This document shows positions 1 through 9,595 of a stretch of 58,427 nucleotides of DNA, piece after piece. The position numbers were made by a program, and so were the translations under genes. The DNA comes from Pleurotus djamor (lineage: Eukaryota > Basidiomycota > Agaricomycetes > Agaricales > Pleurotaceae): NCBI GenBank assembly GCA_029747585.1, contig JAPEVF010000255.1, positions 1 through 58,427 on the forward strand, given 5' to 3'. The notes beneath the pieces were generated by a model. The model made no database searches and was not told where the DNA came from. It was given only the letters and a program-made list of their open reading frames with translations. Within the stretch, counting starts at the first letter, position 1, and the number at the start of each line of letters is the position of its first letter.

Positions 1-301
1 GTTGGCAACTTGTGATGGGCGTAGCTCATGGGGCATTTGTAGATTAAGGAAAGCCCTTGCATGGAGGATAATAGTATAGGTGTATACTACCTCCTGCAAC
101 ACTCAGAAGTATTGCTATCGGTCACTTATGGAAGTGGGGTTGGGCGACGAGGATGGTTGATGGGAGCGCGCGGGGTGCGAACGGCATTCGCACCGGGATT
201 CTGGATTCGACCGGGATTCGTAGCAGCGATGGTGGGCGGGGAGACCTGTAAGGAGGTGGAAACAGAGGGGCTAGGGGTTGGAATTGAGTGTCCCCTTACA
301 G

Positions 302-1967
302 TTGGACATATGGATGTCACGCGTCGATTCCCTGGTCGTCACTTTCCTTCAAGCCGTTTTCATGGTCGCAGAGCTTCAACGGCGATGGCTCGAGTTACTA
401 GCGTATGTTACCTACGCTATAGAAATTCGTCCTCTTATGATCGGAGGAACAAATGTGGCACCGCGGCGACCGTTTCTTGGAGCGTTCACCTACGATCTCG
501 TCATTGCCGAGGAGCTTTCAAGAGCTGGCGTTCCCGTTTTCTTTATCCGGTCGTTATCCATGTTCTCAGATATTCGTATTGATGCTCTTGTCAACTTGTT
601 GCCAGTCGATTCATATCTGAGATTGGACCCTGTCCCCGACCAAAAAGTTATCTATCAAGGACCTCTTTCCTCTCCCACCAAATACTACAACATCCTGATC
701 TTCAGTCGCCATTTCTTTTCGTACCATGATGAAGACATTCCCTCTACTTCCACAGTAAACCCCACGACCGAGCCTCCACCCAAGCGCATCAAACTCACAC
801 CAAACGCCGTGCCCTCATCCTCATCATCAACCGCTACTGCGTCCTCCGCATCCTCATCATCTTCTGTTATGCGTATGCTTCCCGTTATCACTGGACCTGT
901 CCTCCCTTATAATCGTAAGTATTTGCTCTCAATAAGTTTGATCGTATCCCTGACTATGCTCTTTCCAGGTCGAAAACCAAGTCAAACTCCTGGTTTTCGC
1001 AAACCTACGATCGATACGACTTATTTCTCCCCTTCCTCCCATGACTTCATGCCACCCATGATGCAACCATGGGAGGTTGCGCTTCAGAAAGTTGATCGAT
1101 CGCCATCGCGTACCTCGACGTCTTGGCAAGTCCGTGACAGCGGATATCTATTCCCGAACCCGTTCATCTTTATTCCCCCCGATCAACCAAGCTCAAAGGT
1201 CATCGACAAAGTCAGCTTGTTCTTTGTGACCTGGCTGCTCTACAAGCCAGCCCTCATATTGCGGGCTATGCGATTGAAACTCGACTCCTCCCTATTGATC
1301 TCTACTGCCCAGTGGCGTGAGGCCTGTCTCGCCGTCTTGTACCATAGCGGGAAGCTCCAACCTTCGCAGTCATCGAAAACGGGGGAAAAGCTGTTGAGTA
1401 TGGCTGGGCTCCTTCAGGGTTGGGCCTTGAAGCACCGAATCAGGGTCGACGTGAAACAGACAACGGCTGACTTCCATGGTCGAACGGTGGTGCTTGGAAG
1501 TCTCCCTGCCTCTTCATGTGCTCGCGACATTGTCTGGGAGCTGAACGAACTCAATTTTCGTCACGATCTGGCTACTCTTGATGCATCGCTTCACAGATTT
1601 GAGGAAACGGGGGACTTCATGGGCCGTCAAGACCAGGTTGCAGCACGCCAAGCAGTGATACGTCAATGCTTCCCTGATACGTCCTCTGGTGGCGACTTTG
1701 CATCAGTGCTGTTCATCCAGGGACGTTCCGGGCTTTCTTCCCGGCATATCGATCAGCGTCGACCGTTTATTCTGAAGCTCGCCACGGTTATGTCGACGTG
1801 GGACGGGATTGATGAAGATATCCAGAAGTTTGCTGGCGCAACGACTACCTCTAATGCCACATGCGAAGCTACAGAGCTGAAGTGTGCCGTTTTTTTTTTG
1901 TCAGGCTTTTACCGACCGTTTCGGACGTGCACCTTGTATTCCTCGCTACCTTCCAGAAAACTCATAG
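302..1967 (+). CDS. Unknown protein of an expanded agaricomycete family (5' end not in view, probable frameshift near the C-terminus)
   Basis: The open frame is entered through a good acceptor (TCCCCTTACAG, ends at 301); a matching donor GTAAGG at 248 would give a 54-nt intron, so the first exon(s) lie upstream and were not resolved. A second in-frame intron spans 915-968 (GTAAGT...TTTCCAG) and must be removed. Visible features: a VAELQRRWLELLAYVTY helix near residues 22-39 of the visible part, the block FLGAFTYD...AGVPVFFIR (58-83), a Pro/Ser/Thr-rich linker around 830-870 nt, and the ending FGRAPCIPRYLPENS. That ending is reached only by moving one frame at a run of ten T (1890-1899); with one T fewer the visible part is 536 codons and ends at TAG 1965-1967. 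The GAFT-D/AGVPV-IR and FGRAP-P-LP blocks recall a family I know only as hypothetical and repeated in Agaricales genomes. Function unknown. The frameshift may be real or a run-length error. Confidence 0.72.
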
Positions 1968-2167
1968 TTCACGTGTCGTCCTCCACCCCTTCCGCCGTTA
2001 TTTTGGACGCTTTTACCATTTTTGTACATCTTACCTTGTAATACACATTTTCGGACACGAGCACACTGAGTTCTAAGTCCATACTCTGATTATTATCGTG
2101 ATTTTCGTATCATCCTGCTTCCCCCCCTCTGCTTTCCTCATCTCTGCTCTCAGTCTAGGTGTCCAAC

Positions 2168-5100
2168 ATGCCGCCTACGTCGAAAANCCCGCCGAAACGA
2201 CTCGTCGTACGCGTTCCTCTGGCCCAGCCGCCGATCCGGATCCCCTCGAAGTCCCCGTCAAGCGCAAACGCAACCAGAAGTCCATCGATCAGGACCCGGA
2301 TGCAGCTGGTGCCGTAAATGCTGCTCCTGCTGCAAGGGAAATCAAGAAGATGCCCACCAGAGGGCAGGTGCGTGTGTTTTCGACACCGATTGATGATTTA
2401 GAACTGACACAAGTCCCCTGTAGGGAAAGGCAAAGGCAAAGCGAAGCCAGAATGAGGAGATCAACGAGATGCAAGGTGATCTTGATGACGATCGAAGTGT
2501 AAGTGATTTTTTAACCGTCCCATTTGGTCCTATCTAATGTGTACCTTGTGTAGATGGCGATTGATGACGACGACAATGCGAGGAAGCCAAGAAAGGAGAA
2601 GGCAAAGAAGGTAAGTTCTTGAGTCTCCCCAAGGTCTTCCTATCTTATAACTGGCCCAGAAACGCACCGGCCGTTCGAACGCGAGAAAGAACAATGCGGA
2701 CAATAACTCGGATGGCACAGATGACACAGAGCCAGTTGCTAGTGTAAGTCTGCCATCTGAATCATTTCGGCACGCGCTGACTGCTCCCTAGAATGAGAAC
2801 GACGAACGTCTTGCTCAGGCCCTCAACAATTCTCTCAGTCTCGAGGATGCTGGGGCTGAAGCTCACCTCCCCCCTCCCATCGCGAAACCCCGCCCTCAGC
2901 CTCGTCGCCGTACCGAAAAGCCCTCGAAACCATACGACGGCGACATGTCCCGGCCAATTCGACGCGGGCAGTCACCAATTCCCCATCCCGAGAGCACTTC
3001 CGAAGCTATGGATATCGATGCTGGGAACGGAAATGCGAAGGACATGGACGAGAACGAAAAGGAGGATGAAGATGAGGAGGATGAGGATAAGGACAAAGAT
3101 GATGAGGATAAGGAGGATGAGGATGAGGATGAGGACGAGGATAAGGGTGACGAAGATGAGGAAGGGGAGGATGAGGACGAGGAAGGGGAGGACGAGGACG
3201 AGGACGAGGATAAGGGTGACGAAGATGAGGAGGACGAGGAAGGGGAGGTCATTGCGTATGTGAAGAACCTCAATGAAGTCAGCATCGCGGAACTAAATGC
3301 GTCGCAACGTTCGAGGTACCCTGCACCACGACCCCGATCCCGTACCCCAGAGTCTTCAGGCCCTGATGGCTCCGAATATGAAGGACCCGAGGACGAGGAG
3401 AGTAGTGTGGATGAGGGTGAGGGTGAAGTTGAAGCCGAGGAACCGCTGGCCAACCACGTACCAACCAAGAAGTCATCCAAGGCCGCGAAGGGGAAGAAGA
3501 AGGCGTCACCCACCCAGGTCGATGATGACGCCGATGATGATCAAGGTACAGCGGCGAAGGGGAAGAAGAAGAACAAGGCCGGCCGCCTTCCGCAAGCTGC
3601 CATTGATGAAGTTCGAGCCCTCAAGCAGGATATTGAGCGCCGTATCCATGAGCTTGCTGAGAAGTACAAGCATCCTTCCACCACTTTCTTCCGCCTTCTT
3701 CAAGATATCAACTCACCCAAGGAGACCAACCCTTGGAATCTCTTCCAGTCCTACTATGGAGCACACCATCGTCGCCCCAAAAATAGTGAGTGACCTTTTC
3801 CTATATGGGATGATATGAGATTACTCATTACTTATTAGCTCCACTACCTGACTGGATCCGCACTGAGGTTAAGGGCGAGTATGCAAAATTTACAGCCCTT
3901 GATCAGAAGGAATATGACGCGAAGCTCCAGGAGATGCATGAGTGGCTTGACGAAGGGTTGGGAGTTATTGTGGAAGATCGGCATAAGTCGGGGAAGATTG
4001 AGGATGATGTTTTGAAAATGGCAACACGCTATTCAGACCTGGTGCGTTGTCTTGATTGTCTTTCTCAATTATCCATCTAAGTAGTTCTAGGCAAGGAATG
4101 ATTTTCATCTTTACGATGTTCATATCGTGGGATATATCTTTGCCCTTTCGGAGACAGCGGAGGGACGTTCGATATACCAACTCTTCTCTGGTACCCCGCT
4201 TTTCGATAACATTCTCAATAAGGAATGGGGCGCCAATTTGCGTAAGGCAATGAAAGAAATGGAGTCGGTTCTCATGTATGTTTCCTATATTTTGATTGTC
4301 ATTACTAGGACTTACTGCTTATTTTCAGAGTTGAGAATGCTCGTAAGCGTGCTGCCGAAAACCCAGATATTGCTCCGCCTGAACCATTCTTGGTTGAAGT
4401 CAACTTCGAAAGATCCCGGACGGACTCACGCATTCAGGCTACTCACCGCCGCGTAGTTCCCCTGCTTTATCATGCCATGTTGCGTGAGTTTTTATATTCT
4501 TTACCTTTGGTTTTTTCTTTAATATACTTGCAGGGATGGCCCTCACCCAGCGTGTACGCAATGGGGGTGCTCCTGTTGACATTCCCTTATCTATGCACTG
4601 GGCTAAGTGGGCTGATGAAGGGTTGAAGCTCTTTCTCACCTTTATCAATTGGCCACCAGGTATTCCTGTTCCAGATGGGTCAAACCCAGGGTACAAATTC
4701 CGGACTGTCTTTTCACCGCTTCTCAAAACCATCTATGAGAATTGGATGAAACGTAAGGAAGGAAACCTTCCTGAGGCTGAGGCAGAGAAACTTATGCGCA
4801 TCGTCTCTTGGTCAGATGGTAAGTACCTTTATTTTTTACCTTCATGGCTTGGTTTTAACTATGCATAGATGATATTAACCTCAATCTTCTGGCACGAGGT
4901 GATGTTGCATTAATCACTGATGTCAATGGGCAGGTTCTTCTCCGAGTTCAGGATTCACCTACTTGGCAGAGGGCTGTTGAAGCTGAGAAGGCTCGTGTGG
5001 CTAAACTTGCAGCACCTCCACCTCCTGTAAAGGAAAAGGTGTCCAAGCCTAAGCGCAAGGGGGGAAGTGGTCTTCCTGGGCCTTCATTCCAGCCTGCTCA

Positions 5101-5281
5101 TCATGTGCCTATGCCTGGCTACATTGAAACCTCCTCTCCCCCTCAAGAACTTCTTACCCTTCCTCCAGACTTTCATCCAGATGACCAAGAGGATCAAGAG
5201 TCTTCTTCACCCAAGCGACCTTCACCCAAGCGTGCCAAAGTTGATGATAAGAGCAAGGGGAAGAAGAAGAAAAAGAATTAG
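2168..5281 (+). CDS. Large charged, probably nuclear protein of unknown function; second gene of the module
   Basis: Ten exons join cleanly: 2168-2367, 2424-2498, 2554-2610, 2660-2743, 2792-3785, 3839-4041, 4091-4275, 4329-4483, 4534-4818, 4869-5281. All nine introns are 48-56 nt with GT...AG. The sum is 2651 nt, one short of a multiple of three; the N at 2187 after AAAA must stand for two bases for the ATG at 2168 to reach the main frame, giving about 883 residues. Domains in order: basic N-terminus with KRKR, an acidic D/E/K tract near residues 228-292 (3058-3250), a KKGKKK-type basic stretch, then a globular part with WNLFQSYYGAHH, DVHIVGYIFALS and LFSGTPLFDNILNKEWG, and a lysine tail KGKKKKKN. 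Composition suggests a nuclear nucleic-acid or chromatin protein; this is inference. The WN-F--YY--H block recalls a second expanded agaricomycete family. It starts about 200 bp after gene 1 on the same strand and ends about 120 bp before the palindrome array. Confidence 0.85.
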
Positions 5282-5403
5282 CATTATTACCTATTCATTC
5301 CTTTGAATATGCTCCCTTATGCATCTATGTTGTTTCTTATATGTATACATGCTGATATATGATGTTCTATGCCTCTTTAAATAGCAGTAAGCATTTTTAA
5401 GAT

Positions 5404-5776
5404 GTAGGCATGTCTATAGATCTAAGAGTAGGTGTGTTTACTTATGAAATATTGTAAGAAATGTAGACATGCCTACCCTTGCTTTAGGTAGGTGTGTCTA
5501 CCTGTGAAATATTGTGAGACATGTAGACATGTCTACCTTACAAAAATAATCTGGGTTGTAGACATGTCTACGTCTCCCTTATGTAGTCACGCCTACATTG
5601 CAAAAATAATTTGGGTGGTGGACATGTCTACCTCACCCATATGTAGACATGTCTACCTTACAGAAATAATCTGGATGGTAGACATGTCTACCTCACCTAT
5701 ATGTAGTCATGTCTACCTTGCAAAGATAATCTGGGTTGTAGACATGTCTACAGCCCTTATATGTAGGCATAACTCT
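5404..5776. repeat. Iteron-like array, block 1: 14-bp palindrome at alternating 35/25-bp spacing
   Basis: The perfect palindrome GTAGACATGTCTAC occurs at 5523, 5558, 5643, 5678 and 5738. One- to three-base variants start at 5404, 5428, 5463, 5488, 5583, 5618 and 5703, and a decayed copy at 5763. Start-to-start distances are 24, 35, 25, 35, 35, 25, 35, 25, 35, 25, 35, 25. From 5521 the sequence is a 60-bp tandem repeat with two palindromes per unit. Spacers are AT-rich (for example CTTACAAAAATAATCTGG) and also repeated. Nothing suggests coding; small open frames across it follow from the period of 60 being a multiple of three. Confidence 0.95.
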
Positions 5777-6099
5777 AAGTGGAAAATATGCTTGGTGGGA
5801 AACAAGTAGATATACNAAAAAATATGCCATGTAGTAGGCATGTCAAGCCTACAAGTTCAATAGTAGGTAGACCTGTGTATGTTCTGGTAAGGTAGACCTT
5901 CAAACATGTAAGACAAATTCTAGGTGACTGTTACCAACTTATAAGTAGTGATAATATGTCCACACATAAAATGTATCCTCAGAGGTGGCAGACATAAGTA
6001 TATATGCTTCTCATTTGTAGGCATAACTTCATGTAGGGAGTGGACAGACATATACATCATGGATGTCAGGGCATTTGAAGTGCCAAAATTTGTGTATAT
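5777..6099. repeat. Degenerate middle part of the palindrome array
   Basis: AT-rich sequence with scattered decayed half-sites such as GTAGGCATGTCAAGCCTAC near 5834, GTAGGTAGACCT near 5862 and GTAGGCATAAC near 6018. It contains an N at 5816 beside an A run. It links the two ordered blocks and holds no gene. Confidence 0.6.
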
Positions 6100-6299
6100 G
6101 TATGCATGTCTACATGCCAAAAGATGTATACATGGCTACCTGATCACACATACATACCTATGTATACATGCCTACATAGCAGAATCTGTATACATGCCTA
6201 CACCCTATAACCAGGTCACACTCTACCTTGGAAGACATGTCTACACCCTATAAAAAGTTAGGGTTAGTATGCATGACTACATGTGTAGACAATGTCTAC
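6100..6299. repeat. Iteron-like array, block 2: GTATRCATGCCTAC variants
   Basis: Related palindromes start at 6100, 6126, 6162, 6188, 6231, 6267 and 6285 (the last 15 bp, GTAGACAATGTCTAC). Spacings are 26, 36, 26, 43, 36 and 18, so the alternating short/long geometry of block 1 recurs one base longer, although the core has drifted from GTAGAC to GTATAC/GTATGC. CACCCTATAA occurs twice (6200 and 6244). Confidence 0.85.
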
Positions 6300-6303
6300 A
6301 TTT

Positions 6304-6356
6304 TCAGACCTCTTAGGTACATTAAAATCGTCAAGAAATAAACCTAAGTGGTCTGA
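6304..6356. repeat. 15-bp inverted repeat closing the array
   Basis: TCAGACCTCTTAGGT (6304-6318) and ACCTAAGTGGTCTGA (6342-6356) pair with 14 of 15 matches around a 23-nt AT-rich loop. It begins 5 bp after the last palindrome, and array-type sequence stops there. It could be an element end, a transcription-end hairpin or a binding site; the sequence does not decide. Confidence 0.6.
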
Positions 6357-7692
6357 GGTACTGGTTGCCTGAGGTGGGGACGAAGGGATCCAAGAGACCC
6401 TCAACCGTGCACAAGTATGAGCTGCTTGTAGCCACCGTCCACCCTTTTTCTTCTCCCTTTATGTAACTACACCGACAACATTCCACCACCTCGACGCAAT
6501 CAACCCAGTCTCATTACGCATCAGTCTACTGAGACTGTCTAATCGATGAAAGCACCCTCCTTTTGCTCGCCGTACCTTGGAATTATCCCAGTCTATTTGC
6601 ACTCCCGGGGTACATCACCCGTGCTTCCAGCGGTACTGGCTACGCAAGCGCATTCTTTGACTTTCGACCTCGTTAACTCGATCGGTATAGATCTCTTTCT
6701 CCGTCATCGCTTCATTGTTCTCCAGTGACTACCCCGCTCGACCAAGCGACGAACTCTCACCAAGTATCTCTCCCCTCTCTTGGACCCATGTTTAATATTG
6801 AACGACCACAATTCTGTCAAAACGGGAGAATCCTCCGTCAAACCTGAACGTTGAACGTTGAACGGTCATCCATCCACATACCCGCATCAGCATTGAAGCT
6901 TTGAAGTAGGACCTCACATGCACAGATCAGACGGTATCCCTCCGTCCATCCCCACCATTCCAAACTTACCGAATCCTACAATGCGGGAACTACCCTGTGC
7001 TTCCAGGTTCAACGAACAAATCCCAAGACTTCACCACCGACTGGGATGGCCCACGCTTTGGAGGGATACGTCGTCCTCGTCGGCTCCTTTTCGTCGCCGG
7101 TCGAAACCAGGATTAACTGAGCCTCTTTCCGACTCACTAACCATGTACTCACTCTACAACCTCCTTGCTTCCGGAACCCTCAAAATTGCATTCCCCTTCA
7201 AGCTTCAGGGATCATTCTAGCGTTCCCCGCGAGTTCAATCCTTTGACCGGTCGACGGTCGCACAGACAATTCCAAAGCGAGAGCTACCCGCACGATACGC
7301 AGCAAAAATTGAGATTTATATTTTGCCCAGCCCTTCTGAGTCTGAATTTGACACCAGCTCGCACAACTCAGCGTGGAACGATGTACTTCGACGTTCACGT
7401 TGGCGCTATATCTTTACGACCGACTTGAAATGGTAGATCGGCACCAAATGCCACCATGCTATTCAACTGCGCGCTTCAGTACGACTACGGACACAACATC
7501 ACTTTGATATCCAAGGTCGATGGTTTCTCCTACCTTGGTCGCATGGGCGAGGAGAGTTCCTACGTACTCGCGCGCGAGAACAGGACGGCTGAACGAATTT
7601 AATCGTCACTATCGTCTGCTAGACATGAGAACTGTAGAGGTAACTCCGGGTTGTATCGTAGCAAGTCATTTGACTCACTTTTGTCATTATAG
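6357..7692. other. Spacer without recognisable gene
   Basis: No open frame above about 100 codons and no recognised motif. It contains a short heptamer microsatellite (GTTGAAC repeated, about 6845-6865), a sequence that recurs near 33.8, 53.9 and 57.5 kb. Confidence 0.5.
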
Positions 7693-7694
7693 TA

Positions 7695-7958
7695 TGATGC
7701 ACCAAGTGTGACAATATTTATTTGCGCCGCGCCGAAATTTTTGACGCCTGCGCCCCCGAAAACACAACTTTCCCCCGCGCCCGGACACAATTTCAACGCG
7801 CGCGCGCACTCTGCCATAGAAAATAATCAAAAATAGAGTAGAAATAGATTGATTTCAAGTACTTCCCTTCTACCAAGTCCCTATGATGTTTAGGGACTCG
7901 AGTCACCATTCAAGCCGAGATTTTGTCTCTGGGCGTCTAACCCCTTTCCCCCTTTCTC
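7695..7958 (+). repeat. Left terminal inverted repeat of the 1.9 kb element
   Basis: Matches the inverse of 9329-9593 with only a few substitutions and one- to two-base gaps. It includes a GC-rich part (GCGCCGCGCCGAAA), a (CG)n stretch and the segment CTATGATGTTTAGGGACTCG. The apparent reading frame through it also appears in the other arm and is not a gene. Confidence 0.9.
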
Positions 7959-9328
7959 GTAACTCCACCATCCCATCGTTCGGAATCTTTTCGTCTCTCA
8001 TTCCAACGAGTTTGGATCCGTGAGCTTTCCCCTTCATTTCAATCTCTTCCCTCTTCCCATATTTCCCCCTAGATCATATGTATCTTTCTATTTCTCATTT
8101 TTGGTAGGCCGTAAGCTGAACAAGTCTCGTTCCACTGTTCCCCTCCATCATTGCTGTACATTGAACCTCTCTTAGATGGCCCAATCACACCGATCGACAC
8201 AAGTAGACGTTTCTCAAGCCACGGAGGAGCCGAACGGTTCGAGGAGTTTGGCACCAGATCGCCACGTGCGCATTTCAAGTCACCGTAGCAATTACGTAGA
8301 CACGATCGAGTCATGATCGACATTCTCCTCCCTCCTCCTCATCATCCCCCTCCCTTCTGAACCTCCTACACTCGCTGGCATACTTGAGACCACTCATAGA
8401 CATTTTCAGGTCGGCTCCAGCGCACATCCGACCAGTTGATTGCATAGTAATGCGAGTTTCGCCCCTGCTCGACACGTTTTGAATTCTCTTTTCGTTGCCG
8501 CCACCCTTTGAACCATTGCAGTTCGCCTCCTGCGTGAACCCATCAAACCCCTGTGCGTCGTTGGGTCAAACGGGGTTTCATTGTCCATCAAAGTTGCAGG
8601 GGAGAAGGATGCAGTGAATGGGGAATGCACTCGGGACTTGACTTCAAAATTTCGTTTTGCGTTGTGAGTGCTTTCTTCTCTAGCCCCACCATCATCCTTT
8701 ATCTTCTGACTTTAAATGCCATTGTCTCGCGCTCACACAATGAAAGCCACGCGAGCCATGTTAGAATCCAGGTTTCTCCTCAAGGATTCGGGTATGGAAG
8801 GGACCCTCGCAAACGAGCGGGGTCTTCGTTACACTACCTACCGACTAATATACGTGTAATCTAATCATATGCTAGCTACCCGATATGGATAAGATAATCG
8901 TACCATGTGGTAACAGACGCGCGCTTGACCAATCATATATCTCCAATTCCAACAAGTCATCCATCTTTTCAAGAAGACCTGGTGTTCACTCGAATCCATT
9001 CCTCTCTCGGCTAAACTCATCCACCCCTCCTCAGTGTCCTCCAGGCCATGCGCACCACCAAGCTCACCAAGGTCCTTGAGCACCAGTGTCTGTACTGTCC
9101 TCTCGTAACTTAAGAATCAGGACGTGGCAACTTGATACACCCTGCCAATGGCATTCAAATTGACCTCCCCCCTTCATTGCCTTTGTGGGTTAATCAGACG
9201 CGAGATGCCGCCAACCTCGTTGACGTCTACAGAGACGGCGGTTCTCATCCCGGGTTTAAATAAAGAATAGGAGTACTATAGATAGTTTCCTTCGTCGATA
9301 TTTACATTCATGTGAACCCTATGGACAG

Positions 9329-9593
9329 GAGAAAGGGGCAAAGGGGCTAGACGCCCAGAGACAAAGTCTCGGCTTGAATGGTGACTCGAGTCCCTAAACA
9401 TCATAGGGACTTGGTAGAAGGGAAGTACTTGAAATCAATCTATTTCTACTCTATTTTTGATTATTTTCTATGGCAGAGTGCGCGCGCGCGTTGAAATTGT
9501 GTCCGGGCGCGGGGGAAAGTTGTGTTTTCGGGGGCGCGGGCGTCAAAAATTTCGGCGCGGCGCAAAATTATTATTGTCACACTCGGTGCATCA
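9329..9593 (-). repeat. Right terminal inverted repeat of the 1.9 kb element
   Basis: Inverted counterpart of 7695-7958, ending in GGTGCATCA before TA. Similarity stops inside at GAGAAAGGGG (9329-9338), beyond which the two inner flanks are unrelated. Confidence 0.9.
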
Positions 9594-9595
9594 TA

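Larger units (their letters stand above)
7695..9593. mobile_element. Non-autonomous DNA element with 265-bp terminal inverted repeats, TA target site
   Basis: The left end TGATGCACCAAGTGTGACAA and the inverse of the right end TGATGCACCGAGTGTGACAA begin inverted repeats that continue almost unchanged for about 265 bp (7695-7958 and 9329-9593). Both ends are flanked by TA (7693-7694 and 9594-9595), which would be the target duplication of a Tc1/mariner-type element; because TA is its own complement, it could also belong to the repeat. The 1.37 kb interior has no transposase-like frame, so the element would move only with help. The few differences between the arms suggest recent origin or arm correction. 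Superfamily assignment is inference from the TA. Confidence 0.85.

Noticed and set aside
2896..3513. Serine-rich frame on the minus strand
   Set aside because: It is the complement of the acidic D/E codon tract of gene 2, which has a full exon chain.
5492..6253. Open frames of about 100 codons through the palindrome array
   Set aside because: The 60-bp period keeps one frame open by chance; the translation is a low-information repeat of the nucleotide array.
5404..6299. CRISPR-like array of repeats and spacers
   Set aside because: The repeats are palindromes at alternating spacing with repeated, not unique, spacers, in a spliced eukaryotic genome.
6304..6356. Helitron 3' hairpin
   Set aside because: The loop is 23 nt and no CTRR end follows; no Rep/helicase gene is present.
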